Below are positions 37,839 to 47,088 of a stretch of 64,000 nucleotides of DNA, one piece after another (position 1 is the stretch's first letter; each line of letters begins with the position of its first letter). Made by a program: the position numbers and the translations under genes. Under the pieces are notes generated by a model. The model was not told the DNA's origin. It did not search any database and saw only the letters and a program-made list of their open reading frames with translations. Origin of the DNA: Corynebacterium oculi. GTDB lineage: Bacteria > Actinomycetota > Actinomycetes > Mycobacteriales > Mycobacteriaceae. Location: positions 124,001-188,000 of the forward strand of contig NZ_LKST01000003.1 in the NCBI RefSeq assembly GCF_001412105.1. The letters run 5' to 3'.

Positions 37839-38335
37839 TTAGAGCAGCGGCTCCGTATTGGAGACACTGTGCAGCCACCACCGGGAGTTGGGGGAGGAAA
37901 GCTGCCTGCCGTCACGGATGGACACGCTTTCCTCCCCCAGCCGGTAGGCGGGGGCGGCGCTGCCGCTGCACAGGAGGAAGGTCTCGGTGGGGTGTGTTTC
38001 GGCCTTGACCTCGGAGCCGTTGATGCGTAGCAGGGCGTTCTCGTCCTGCTGTAATTCCGGCAGGGAATCTTCTTTGACCGCCCAGCGCCTCCGCTACCCG
38101 ATCCTGTGGCGCATCGGAACACAGTGCGACGTACATCTTCCCACTCTTCGCCGTACACGGTGGGTAGGGTGAGGATCACGGTATCGGTATCGCGCTCTTT
38201 GGCCGCCTCTTCTGCGGCGTCCAGGAGGGGCTGGTCGCTCTCGGTGGAACAGGCGGCAAGTGCAGCTGTGGAGGCGGTCGCTAGGAAAATGAGGGCGATG
38301 GGTCGGGGGCGTCGTGCATGTATTCCTCGTGGCAT
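37839..38335 (-). pseudogene. Lipoprotein gene with two frameshifts
   Basis: The N-terminal frame begins at 38335 with a signal peptide and lipobox (LAAC, then STESDQ) and runs to YGEEWED. It continues sensibly only in a second frame (MYVALCSDAPQDRVAEALGG, from about 38136) and then in a third (VKEDSLPELQQDENALL, then WWLHSVSNTEPLL), ending at TAA 37839. Each shift equals one extra base; removing one G at GGGCGG near 38077 restores the second junction. The intact protein would be about 165 residues. Function unknown. Read straight through, the first frame gives an Arg/Pro-rich nonsense tail. Confidence 0.75.
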
Positions 38336-38416
38336 TGCGGGGTCACACCCTTAAGCGTTGTGATTTATCTCCCTTACGTGAGCCACTATAGGCGAGCTAA
38401 CGCCCACGCCGCCGTC

Positions 38417-39901
38417 CTACAGGCTCAGCGCCCCCGTGCCCAGCCCCCACACCGCCACGGCGGAGGCCAGCACCACCACCGTCACCACGGCCCACTCGAA
38501 GGGGCTAAACAGCGGCTCGCGGCGGCGCAGCCGGGTGAGAATGTACGGCACCAGGCCGGGAAGCAGGGCGAGCGCACCAAAGAGCACGTAGGTGGGATCG
38601 GCGGCGTAGAAGAGCCACAGGGAATACACCAGCGCCACCGCCCCCACCAGTAGGTGCCGCTGGTTGTCCCGGGTGGTCATGGCGGGGCCGGAATCGTTAA
38701 AGGCCATGCCCGCCCGGGGGTGGGTCAGCCCGCGCCCCCGGGCCGAGAGCAGCACCAGGTACAGCGCGGAGAAGAGATAGGGCAGCAGGTACAAGATGGT
38801 GGCCAATTGCACCATGGAGACGTAGGTGGTCTCGTTGAGGAAGAACACCACCACGAACATCTGGATCACGGCGGTGGATACCAGCTGCGCCATCCAGGGC
38901 GCGCCCGCGGCGTTGGTGGCGCCGACCTTGCGGGGCAGGAGGCCGTCGGCAGCCATGAGCATGAGCGGCTCGGCGCAGAGCATCTGCCAGGAAACATAGG
39001 CCCCGAGCACGGATAGGCACAGCCCGGCGGAGACGAAGCCCGCCCCCCACGGGCCCACCACCACCTCCAGCACGGAGGCCATCGAGTTATCCGGCAGGGC
39101 CGCGAGTTCCTCCTGGGTGAGCACGCCGAAGGAGAAGGTGGACACGCTGACCAGGAGCGCGAGGACGGAGAGGAAGCCGATCACCGTGGCGCGGCCCACG
39201 TCGCGCCGGGAGCGGGACTGGCGGGAATATACCGAGGCCCCCTCGATGCCGATGAACACCCACACGGTAAAGAGCATGGTGCCCTGAATCTGCTCGAACA
39301 CGCTGGCCCCGCTGTTTTGCCCCCAGAAGTCCAGGGTGAAGCGCTCCCAGCTAAAGCCCAGGAAGGCGGTGAACAGGATGAAGGAGACGATGGGCAGCAG
39401 CTTGGCCACGGTGGTCACGGTGTTGAGCATGGCGGCCTGCTGCACGCCGCGCGCCAGCACCGCGAAGATGATCCAGGTCAGCGCGGATACGGCCAGGGCG
39501 GTGGCAAAGCGGTGCTGCTCGGAGAAGAGGGGAACATAGTGCCCCAGGGTGGTGAAAAAGAGGGTGGCGTATCCCACCTGCGCGATCACGGAGCCCAGCC
39601 AGTAGCCCCAGCCGGAGGCAAAGCCGATGAAGTCTCCCAGCCCGGCGCGGGCGTAGGCGTACACTCCGGAGTTGAGGTGGGGCTTGCGGCGGGCGAGAAT
39701 GTGAAAGACGAAAGCCACGGAGAGCATTCCCACCCCGGCGATGAGCCAGCTGATGAGCATGGCGCCGGGGGCGGTCACGGAGGCGATGTTTTGGGGGAGG
39801 GAGAAGATCCCGGCGCCCACCGTGGAACCGATGATGAGCGCCACGAGCGTCCACATGGGGACGGAGCGGGTGCGTTCTTCCTGGGGGCTTCCTACAGTCA
39901 C
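38417..39901 (-). CDS. ArcD-type basic amino acid antiporter (second copy)
   Basis: A 494-residue APC transporter with the same hallmarks as ArcD: IGSTVGAGIFSLPQNIA and VFIGIEGASVYSRQSR. It differs clearly from the copy at 29542 and stands alone on the other strand. Start GTG 39901, with a poorly spaced GGGTGG. It could exchange arginine/ornithine, arginine/agmatine, lysine/cadaverine or histidine/histamine. No decarboxylase gene is adjacent to decide. Confidence 0.85.
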   Translation of the reverse strand: MTVGSPQEERTRSVPMWTLVALIIGSTVGAGIFSLPQNIASVTAPGAMLISWLIAGVGMLSVAFVFHILARRKPHLNSGVYAYARAGLGDFIGFASGWGYWLGSVIAQVGYATLFFTTLGHYVPLFSEQHRFATALAVSALTWIIFAVLARGVQQAAMLNTVTTVAKLLPIVSFILFTAFLGFSWERFTLDFWGQNSGASVFEQIQGTMLFTVWVFIGIEGASVYSRQSRSRRDVGRATVIGFLSVLALLVSVSTFSFGVLTQEELAALPDNSMASVLEVVVGPWGAGFVSAGLCLSVLGAYVSWQMLCAEPLMLMAADGLLPRKVGATNAAGAPWMAQLVSTAVIQMFVVVFFLNETTYVSMVQLATILYLLPYLFSALYLVLLSARGRGLTHPRAGMAFNDSGPAMTTRDNQRHLLVGAVALVYSLWLFYAADPTYVLFGALALLPGLVPYILTRLRRREPLFSPFEWAVVTVVVLASAVAVWGLGTGALSL

Positions 39902-40008
39902 CCACCCAATTTATCGGATGGGGGTAGCGGAGATAAACCCGCACGTCCATCATCCCGTACCGTGGTGGGGTGTTAGTGCATAAAACGCTCAGGAAAGGAT
40001 GAATAATC

Positions 40009-40209
40009 ATGGGTTTCATGGACGAGGCGAAGAAGAAGGCCACGGAGTTTCTGAACTCCGATAAGGCGGAGGAGCAGACCGATCAGGTGCTGGATAAGGC
40101 CGCCGATTTTGCCAAGAGCAAGCTGGGCGAGGATAAGGCCGATCAGGTGGATAAGGTGCGCAACGCCATCGATGACAAGATCGGTGGCAAGGGGCGCGAG
40201 CAGCAGTAG
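40009..40209 (+). CDS. Small MT0933-type antitoxin-family protein
   Basis: A 66-residue, highly charged, helical protein with short repeats of D-K-A/V (SDKAEEQTDQVLDKAADFAK, then GEDKADQVDKV), like the actinobacterial MT0933 antitoxin family and CsbD-like stress proteins. It starts after AGGAAAGG. No toxin gene is adjacent. It may be a stress-induced structural protein rather than a true antitoxin; the family name is historical. It lies four bases before mazG and may be co-transcribed with it. Confidence 0.7.
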   Translation: MGFMDEAKKKATEFLNSDKAEEQTDQVLDKAADFAKSKLGEDKADQVDKVRNAIDDKIGGKGREQQ

Positions 40210-40213
40210 CCCC

Positions 40214-40822
40214 ATGTTCGCCGTGCTTCTCGACGCCCGCTGGCCCGAGCAGGTTCCCCTGGACGTGTGGGAGCGCTGCGAGGGGCCGGTGCGCGGCACC
40301 GAGGAGGTTCCCCACGCCGTGGTGCGCCTGCTGGGGCGGCACCTGAAGCCCGGCGGGGGGACGCTGCTGACAACCAGGGAGGATGAGATACCTCACGATT
40401 GCGAGGTGCTGATCGCTCCGAGCCGGGGCGATGCCCTCTTCCAGGCCCGCGCCGTGATGGCCCGTGCCCGCGAGGTGGGGCAGTGGGAGCGGGAGCAAAC
40501 CCACGCCAGCCTGATCCCTTACCTCCTGGAGGAGGCCGGGGAGGTGGCCCAGGAGGTGCGCGCGGGCGGCGGCGATGCGGCCCTGTGTGCGGAGCTTGGC
40601 GACGTCCTCTTGCAGGTTCTTTTTCATGCCCGGATTGCGGAGCAGCGCGGGGCCTTTGACCTGGATGACGTGGCCATGAGCTTTGTGCGCAAGATGCGTT
40701 CGCGGGCGCCGTACCTCTTTGACGGCACGGTGGGCGTGGTGCCGGTGGCCGAGCAGGAGCGGCTATGGGCGGAGGGAAAGAACAGGGAGCGCTGCGCTAC
40801 GATCGACCGTCATGGCGAGTGA
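40214..40822 (+). CDS. mazG: Nucleoside triphosphate pyrophosphohydrolase MazG-like
   Basis: A 202-residue protein. The C-terminal MazG domain has LEEAGEVAQEV and ELGDVLLQVLFHARIAE, the Mg-binding E-x2-E and E-x2-D pattern, and hydrolyses (d)NTPs to monophosphates. The N-terminal 80 residues are an actinobacterial extension seen in mycobacterial MazG. It lies upstream of the transglycosylase and eno as in other corynebacteria. The start at 40214 has no clear ribosome-binding site and is coupled to the preceding small gene. Confidence 0.9.
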   Translation: MFAVLLDARWPEQVPLDVWERCEGPVRGTEEVPHAVVRLLGRHLKPGGGTLLTTREDEIPHDCEVLIAPSRGDALFQARAVMARAREVGQWEREQTHASLIPYLLEEAGEVAQEVRAGGGDAALCAELGDVLLQVLFHARIAEQRGAFDLDDVAMSFVRKMRSRAPYLFDGTVGVVPVAEQERLWAEGKNRERCATIDRHGE

Positions 40823-41597
40823 AGGACGCAGAGCGGCGGGTTGCGGGTGCGGCGTGATCCTGGCTGTCGTGCTCATCATCTCCCTCGTCGCCTGGGCCTT
40901 CTCCGTGTTCAGCGACTCCCCGGTGGGGCGTACTTTGCAGCCGATCCCGGATACCACCCCACCGAACGCGGGGGCGGAGGTACCGGTCATTGACGTGCAC
41001 GCCGAGGGGCGCACCTCGGATAAGTTGGGCTTTTGGGCCCAGCCCCTCGCCGAGCAGACGGGGATCCCGGAGGCGGCCCTGCGGGCCTATGGCAACGCGG
41101 AACTCATCGCCGCCGAGGCCTGGCCGCAGTGCCACCTGCGGTGGACCACGCTCGCGGGCCTGGGATACGTGGAGACCCGCCACGGCACGTACTCGGGGAA
41201 GTGGTTCCACCATTCCAGCATCGGGGAGGACGGCGTGGTCAGTCCGCCGATCGTGGGCATCGCGCTCGATGGTTCCCCCGGGGTGGCGGAGATCCCGGAT
41301 ACGGACGGTGGCCGCCTCGACGGCGATACCGAATACGATCGCGCCGTGGGGCCCATGCAGTTTATCCCGGAGTCGTGGTCGCGCTTCGGGCGTGACGCCA
41401 GCGGGGATGGCACGGCCGATCCCCAGCAGATCGACGATGCCGCCCTCTCCGCTGCGAACCTGCTGTGCCACGGCCGGGATCTGAGCCAGGCGGAGCAGTG
41501 GGAGTACGCGATCCACTCCTACAACATGTCGCAGGAATACCTCGTCAATGTGCGCAACGCGGCGAACTCCTACGCTCTAAGCCAGCCCGCGTCCTAG
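40812..41597 (+). CDS. Membrane-anchored lytic transglycosylase (MltB-like/SLT)
   Basis: A 261-residue protein. A basic N-terminus and one TM segment (residues about 16-38) anchor a periplasm-facing domain. LAGLGYVETRHGTYSG contains the catalytic Glu, and AVGPMQFIPESWSRFG and HSYNMSQEYL complete the transglycosylase pattern. It cleaves peptidoglycan glycan strands. It overlaps the mazG stop by 11 bases. Homologues sit at this position (mazG-LT-eno) in Corynebacterium and Mycobacterium (LpqU-like). Confidence 0.9.
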   Translation: MASEGRRAAGCGCGVILAVVLIISLVAWAFSVFSDSPVGRTLQPIPDTTPPNAGAEVPVIDVHAEGRTSDKLGFWAQPLAEQTGIPEAALRAYGNAELIAAEAWPQCHLRWTTLAGLGYVETRHGTYSGKWFHHSSIGEDGVVSPPIVGIALDGSPGVAEIPDTDGGRLDGDTEYDRAVGPMQFIPESWSRFGRDASGDGTADPQQIDDAALSAANLLCHGRDLSQAEQWEYAIHSYNMSQEYLVNVRNAANSYALSQPAS

Positions 41598-41753
41598 CGG
41601 AGGTGGCTGCGGCGGCCGGCGGCGTCGAGAAGCCAAACATGTTCGGGCATACTCAGACACCCACGCGCGGCGATTTTCTGGAACAATTGAGCAGGGAAGG
41701 CGCGCCCAGGGCCGCCCCCGGAAGCAGAAAAATACCGTTTGACATGGCAATAG

Positions 41754-43040
<1,287 letters not shown>

Positions 43041-43060
43041 GCAGATATAGCTTTACCCTG

Positions 43061-43092
43061 GGTGGGCGAGCGCATGGCTTGCCCACCTTTTT
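43061..43092 (+). terminator. Rho-independent terminator after eno
   Basis: GGTGGGCGAGC (43061-43071) pairs with GCTTGCCCACC (43077-43087), with one G-T wobble and a 5-base loop, followed by TTTTT. It lies 21 bases past the eno stop. Confidence 0.85.
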
Positions 43093-43223
43093 GTGGTTCG
43101 GCCTGGCCTGGGGAGCATAAGGTCTTCTATTGGGTGGGTGGAAACTAGGGAAATACGAAAAATGGTCTTGCATAGTTTGAGCGCCTGATGATTCACGGCT
43201 ATGGTTTCTCGGCTATGCGCAAT

Positions 43224-43249
43224 CAGGGATATATATCCCTGGTGCCAGG
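43224..43249 (+). promoter_or_regulatory. Perfect 18-bp palindrome with nested second palindrome upstream of a protease gene
   Basis: CAGGGATATATATCCCTG at 43224-43241 is a perfect 18-bp palindrome. It overlaps a second one, CCTGG-TG-CCAGG at 43238-43249. They sit 34-59 bases before the start of the frameshifted protease gene and include a TATATAT that could be a -10 element. This is a strong operator candidate; the regulator is unknown. Confidence 0.5.
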
Positions 43250-43282
43250 AGTCTTGCCATAGAGTGATCGGATATTTTCAGC

Positions 43283-43910
43283 ATGATGACAATGAAGCGG
43301 GTGACTGCAGCCGGCTTGGCCACGGTGATGGCGGTGCTCTGTTCCGTTTCCCCGGCTGCCGCACGGACTGCCTCGACCCTCCATCAGGGGGGGAATGATT
43401 AAGACCACCCGTTCGCACTGCTCGGTGACGGTGGTATCTGATAAGACCGCCTATACCGCCAAACACTGCGGCAACAACGTGTGGACCATCGGTACGCGCG
43501 TTACCAACATGGGCGGGCAGGTGATTGGCACGATCGATGGAATGGGTAATTCCGAGGGCTCGGAACCGATTGATGCGATTCGTATCCGCATTGCGGATGG
43601 AGTCCGCGTCATCGGCGTGAATGGCACGCGGGACGCCTCTACGCTCAAGCTCGGGGAGCCCCTGAAGGCGGTGGGCAGCATGAGCCGCACCACGGGGACG
43701 TACTCTAGTGACCGCCGAGTCCGTCTCGGCGGTGCGTACCCGAGCATGGCCATTAACGCTCAGGTGGGCAGCATGGGTGGAGACTCCGGCGGGGCCATCA
43801 CGGATAGCCAGGGGCGTGTGGTTGGCCTCATCAAGAGCGGAAAGACTCCCCGCGACACTTTCTTTGTGCCCATCGACGTGGTGGAAAAGCAGCTCCCCGC
43901 TCACCGCTAA
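43283..43910 (+). pseudogene. Secreted trypsin-like protease interrupted at a poly-G tract
   Basis: From ATG 43283 a signal peptide is encoded (MMTMKRVTAAG, hydrophobic core, AAART). The frame then reaches seven consecutive G (43387-43393) and stops at 43400. With six G the frame joins the long downstream ORF, giving a 208-residue S1-type protease: TAKHCGNN (His), EPIDAIRIRIADG (Asp) and GSMGGDSGGAITD (Ser). It resembles the intact gene at 24438. The state seen is OFF unless the run length varies between cells or is miscalled. A palindromic operator candidate lies upstream. Confidence 0.75.
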
Positions 43911-43932
43911 GCGCAGCCGCCGGGGAACGCGC

Positions 43933-45216
43933 CTAGCCCGGCGGTAAGAGATCCCGGCAATCGTTGGGCGCGGGAGCGCCCCGGAACCGCTCCAGGAGAT
44001 ACGCGAGGCTAGGCTCTATCCCCTGAAAAAGGGGCAGCGCGTGATTGAGCGTCGATCCGGGCAGGGTGGTGGGGAGCGGATCGGTGGAAAAGGAGACGGG
44101 CACTCCGGCGGCGCAGTAGGTGGCGGCGAGGTCGCGCACCTGGGAATGGGGAATGGTGTCATCGTTGATCCCGGAGCGGATCAATACCGGGCCGGTGGGG
44201 GCGGCTTGGCCCAGGTTCTGCGCGGTGAGCGCCTGCCACAGGATCGGCGAGCGCGCCGCCACCTCAAAGAAGGATTCTCCCGTGGTGGTCAGCTCCCGGC
44301 TGCGCCGTCCGCCCCAGGCCGCCATGGCATCGGGTATGCACATCTCGGGCGTGTGGGCGAAGTATCGCCGCCCCTCCTCGTTGAGCAAGGGGGCTATCTC
44401 CTCGCGGAAAATTGAGGGGTTGCGCTCCGCAAATCCCGCCACCGCCATGCCCAGCACACCGAAGATGGAGTTGCCCTCGATGGAGTTGATGACCACGGGC
44501 AGATTTGCGGGCGGGGCACCGGCGAAGGTTCCCGCGATGTGGAGTTCCGGGGCATAAGCGGAGGCGAGTTCGGCCGCGGCCGCGGTGGCCCCACCGCCCT
44601 GGGAATACCCCCACAGCCCCACCGGGGCCTCGGCGGGGGAGCCGGTGGCGCGCAGCGCGGCGCGGGCGGCGTCGAGAACGGCGCGCCCCTCCTCCCGATT
44701 GTGGGCGTAGGTATGCGCGCCGGGGGTGCCCAGCCCCACGTAGTCCGTCATGACCACGCGCACCCCGGCGAGCAGGCCCAGGTGGGCGATGGGGAGTTCA
44801 TAATTGATGCCCAGGGCGGCGGTCTGGGCGTTGATCGAGAACAGGCCGCGCGAGGGCGCGCAGGCGTCGCCGGCCCCACGGGTGCCGGGGGCGATCACGA
44901 GGGTGGGCCGAGGCCCCGGCCCCGTCCAAGGCAGGGTGGGTTCGAGGAGTGTGCCGGAGACGGCCGCGGGCTGCTCCGTGATGAGCGTGGAGGAGTAAAG
45001 TATGCGCCGCGTGGTGGCGGGCCACCCCGGGGGTTGAAGGTCGGGGGCGGGGGCCGCGCGGATGATCTCGCCAGCGGCGGGAAGCTCGGCGGGCGGGAGA
45101 TAGAAGGGATCATGGGGGTCAAAGATCGGGGTGGCGGCGTAGGCCGGGAGCGAGGGGAGGACGAGGGCTGCGGTGAGGAGGAACGAGACGATTTTCTTTA
45201 CAAAAGAAATATCCAT
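43933..45216 (-). CDS. Secreted lipase of the fungal-type LIP family
   Basis: A 427-residue alpha/beta hydrolase with a Sec signal peptide (MDISFVKK, hydrophobic stretch, AYAA at about 28). The nucleophile elbow LWGYSQGG (Ser205) and an HALPLF region near the C-terminus place it in the secretory lipase family shared with Candida LIP enzymes and actinobacterial homologues. It would release fatty acids from host or environmental triacylglycerols, useful to a lipid-requiring corynebacterium. The start at 45216 coincides with the predicted transcription start, so the mRNA is probably leaderless. Divergent from the MntR-type gene. Confidence 0.88.
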   Translation of the reverse strand: MDISFVKKIVSFLLTAALVLPSLPAYAATPIFDPHDPFYLPPAELPAAGEIIRAAPAPDLQPPGWPATTRRILYSSTLITEQPAAVSGTLLEPTLPWTGPGPRPTLVIAPGTRGAGDACAPSRGLFSINAQTAALGINYELPIAHLGLLAGVRVVMTDYVGLGTPGAHTYAHNREEGRAVLDAARAALRATGSPAEAPVGLWGYSQGGGATAAAAELASAYAPELHIAGTFAGAPPANLPVVINSIEGNSIFGVLGMAVAGFAERNPSIFREEIAPLLNEEGRRYFAHTPEMCIPDAMAAWGGRRSRELTTTGESFFEVAARSPILWQALTAQNLGQAAPTGPVLIRSGINDDTIPHSQVRDLAATYCAAGVPVSFSTDPLPTTLPGSTLNHALPLFQGIEPSLAYLLERFRGAPAPNDCRDLLPPG

Positions 45217-45222
45217 GTGGGA

Positions 45223-45251
45223 ATTATGATTTACGTCATAAAAATAATCAA
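45223..45251 (-). promoter_or_regulatory. Promoter of the secreted lipase gene, leaderless
   Basis: On the minus strand TTGATT (45246-45251) and CATAAT (45223-45228) are separated by exactly 17 bases. Transcription would begin about 7 bases later, at the lipase ATG (45216). The -10 lies inside a dyad TTATGA (45224-45229) and TCATAA (45236-45241), a possible operator. Confidence 0.55.
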
Positions 45252-45292
45252 GGCGGGAGGGGTGTGGCGGGTGCACTGAATACCGCACTGGA

Positions 45293-45298
45293 TACAAT
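45293..45298 (+). promoter_or_regulatory. -10 element of the mntR-type gene, leaderless
   Basis: TACAAT at 45293-45298 lies 7 bases before the ATG at 45306. The mRNA would therefore start at or next to the start codon, and no Shine-Dalgarno is seen. The -35 position is poorly conserved. Confidence 0.4.
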
Positions 45299-45305
45299 GG
45301 CGGCC

Positions 45306-45968
45306 ATGCACATCACTGACCTGCCGGAACGCTCCCAGGATTACCTGAAAACGATCTATGACCGGCAGGAATGGGACGGCCAAGGGGCCACGCTCTCTGA
45401 CCTCGCCGATGCCCTGGGCCAGCGCCGCTCCACGGCGTCGGAAGCCATCAAGCGGCTGGTGGCCTCCGGCCTTGTGGATCATGCCCCCTACGGGGACATT
45501 GCCCTGACCGAGCAGGGCCGCCGCCTCGCCGTGCAGCTGGTGCGCCGCCACCGGCTCATCGAGTCCTTCCTGGTGCAGTACCTTGGCTACCGCCTCGACG
45601 AGGTACACGACGAGGCCGAGGTGCTAGAACACGCCGTCTCCGACACCTTCGTCGAGTGTATCGACGCCGCCCTGGGGCACCCGCAGCGCGACCCGCACGG
45701 AGACCCCATCCCCGGGGCCGACGGCGCGGTGGACGAACCCGGAACGGTGGCGCTCTCTCACGTTGCGCCGGGGGAGAGCGTCACCGTGGAGCGGGTGCGG
45801 GACCGCGACCCCGCCCTGTTGCGCTACCTCAGTGAACACGGTGTGCTGCCCGAGGCGCGGGTGACGGTGCTGACCCCACCCTATCCCGGAATGGCGCTGC
45901 TCAAGGTGGGAGAGGCGGAGGTGAGCGTGAGTGCCAGCGCATTGGACTCGATCCTCGCGCTAAGATGA
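45306..45968 (+). CDS. mntR: DtxR-family manganese-responsive regulator
   Basis: A 220-residue metal-dependent repressor with an N-terminal winged helix (LSDLADALGQRRSTASEAIK), a dimerisation/metal domain and a C-terminal SH3-like domain (GESVTVERVRDRD, then GMALLKVGEAEVSV). At the two positions that separate MntR from iron-sensing DtxR it has Asp12 (Met10 in DtxR) and Glu105 (Cys102 in DtxR), with His82, Glu86, Glu108 and His109. It is therefore predicted to sense Mn(II). Its likely target, mntH, is 5.6 kb downstream with a matching operator. It lies in the block inserted between eno and ftsB. Confidence 0.87.
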   Translation: MHITDLPERSQDYLKTIYDRQEWDGQGATLSDLADALGQRRSTASEAIKRLVASGLVDHAPYGDIALTEQGRRLAVQLVRRHRLIESFLVQYLGYRLDEVHDEAEVLEHAVSDTFVECIDAALGHPQRDPHGDPIPGADGAVDEPGTVALSHVAPGESVTVERVRDRDPALLRYLSEHGVLPEARVTVLTPPYPGMALLKVGEAEVSVSASALDSILALR

Positions 45969-45975
45969 GAAACCT

Positions 45976-46521
45976 ATGGCATCCACCGACCGGAAATCCA
46001 AGCGCCAGCGCGGGCGCGTTCCGGTAGCACACCGCAGTTCCGATCCCGACGGCCCGCGCGCCCGCCTCCGCCTGCCCGCCATGCGGCTGAGTATCGCGGA
46101 GACCGCGGTGATCGTGCTGGTGGCGATCCTGATCCTCGGCGCCGTGGCGGTGCCGCTGCGCAATTACTTCCAGGGACGCACCGACATCGCGCGCACCACC
46201 GAGGCGATCGCGCAGAAGCAAGAGGAAAAGGAACGCCTGTTGCAGGAGGTGGATCAGTATCAGTCCGAGGCCTACCAGCGCGAGGAGGCGCGCAAGCGCC
46301 TGGGCGTGATCGAGGAAGGGGAGACCGCCTTCCGTATCCTCGATCCCGCGATGAGCACCGGCGCGGACTCCGCCGAGTCCGAGGCGGAAGAGGGCCCGCG
46401 GGAGTGGTGGGAGGTGCTCTGGGATTCCATCTCCGTGCCCAGCGAGGCGAACCCCGCCCCGGAGCCGCTGGAAGCCGGGGAAGTGGATACGCACATGCCC
46501 ATCGAGGGGGACGTCCCCTAG
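45976..46521 (+). CDS. ftsB: Septum formation initiator FtsB/DivIC-like
   Basis: A 181-residue single-pass division protein. The basic cytoplasmic N-terminus (about 36 residues) is followed by a TM segment starting ETAVIVLVAILILGAVAV near 38-58. A coiled coil follows (about 65-110, RTTEAIAQKQEEKERLLQEV), then an acidic Pro-rich tail. It links FtsL/FtsQ in the divisome. Preceded by the mntR-type gene at 7 bases and followed by the DUF501 gene at 10 bases, so it may share transcription with mntR here. Confidence 0.92.
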   Translation: MASTDRKSKRQRGRVPVAHRSSDPDGPRARLRLPAMRLSIAETAVIVLVAILILGAVAVPLRNYFQGRTDIARTTEAIAQKQEEKERLLQEVDQYQSEAYQREEARKRLGVIEEGETAFRILDPAMSTGADSAESEAEEGPREWWEVLWDSISVPSEANPAPEPLEAGEVDTHMPIEGDVP

Positions 46522-46531
46522 ACTGATCCGC

Positions 46532-47077
46532 ATGACAGCTAGCGACGCCGACCTCGCCACCGTTTCCCAGCAACTGGGACGCGCCCCCCGGGGGGTGCTC
46601 GACATCGCCTACCGCACCCCGGACGGCGCCCCCGCCGTGGTCACCACCGCGCCTCGCCTAGAGGACGGCACCCCCTTTCCCACGCTGTACTACCTCACCG
46701 ACCCCCGGCTCACGGCCGAGGCCTCCCGCCTAGAGGTGGCGCACGTGATGACGTGGATGACCAAGCGACTAGAGGAAGACGCCGACCTGGCCGCCGACTA
46801 CCGCGCGGCCCACGAGCACTACCTCGCCACCCGCAACGCCATCGAGGACCTCGGCACCGACTTTTCCGGGGGTGGCATGCCCGAGCGGGTGAAGTGCCTC
46901 CACGTGCTCATCGCCTACGCCCTGGCCGAGGGGCCGAGCAGGCTGCGCCTGGGAACCGAGGCCGTGGCCATGGCCGCCGAGCACGGCAACCTGCGCGGCA
47001 CCGCCATACCCGCCGACTGGCCCACCACCGAGGAACTGGGCATCGACCTCACCCAGTTTGATTTCTCCCGAGCATAG
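46532..47077 (+). CDS. DUF501 family protein
   Basis: A 181-residue conserved actinobacterial protein of unknown function. Characteristic stretches are LGRAPRGVLDIAYR, FPTLYYLTDPRLTAEASRLE near 49-68, and PERVKCLHVLIAYALAEG. It is found almost always between ftsB and ppx, as here. No signal peptide or TM. Confidence 0.92.
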   Translation: MTASDADLATVSQQLGRAPRGVLDIAYRTPDGAPAVVTTAPRLEDGTPFPTLYYLTDPRLTAEASRLEVAHVMTWMTKRLEEDADLAADYRAAHEHYLATRNAIEDLGTDFSGGGMPERVKCLHVLIAYALAEGPSRLRLGTEAVAMAAEHGNLRGTAIPADWPTTEELGIDLTQFDFSRA

Positions 47078-47088
47078 GAGCGCCACAC

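Noticed and set aside
40009..40822. Toxin-antitoxin pair made of the MT0933-like protein and MazG
   Set aside because: MazG here is the housekeeping pyrophosphohydrolase in conserved context; the small protein's antitoxin label is a family name without a partner toxin nearby.
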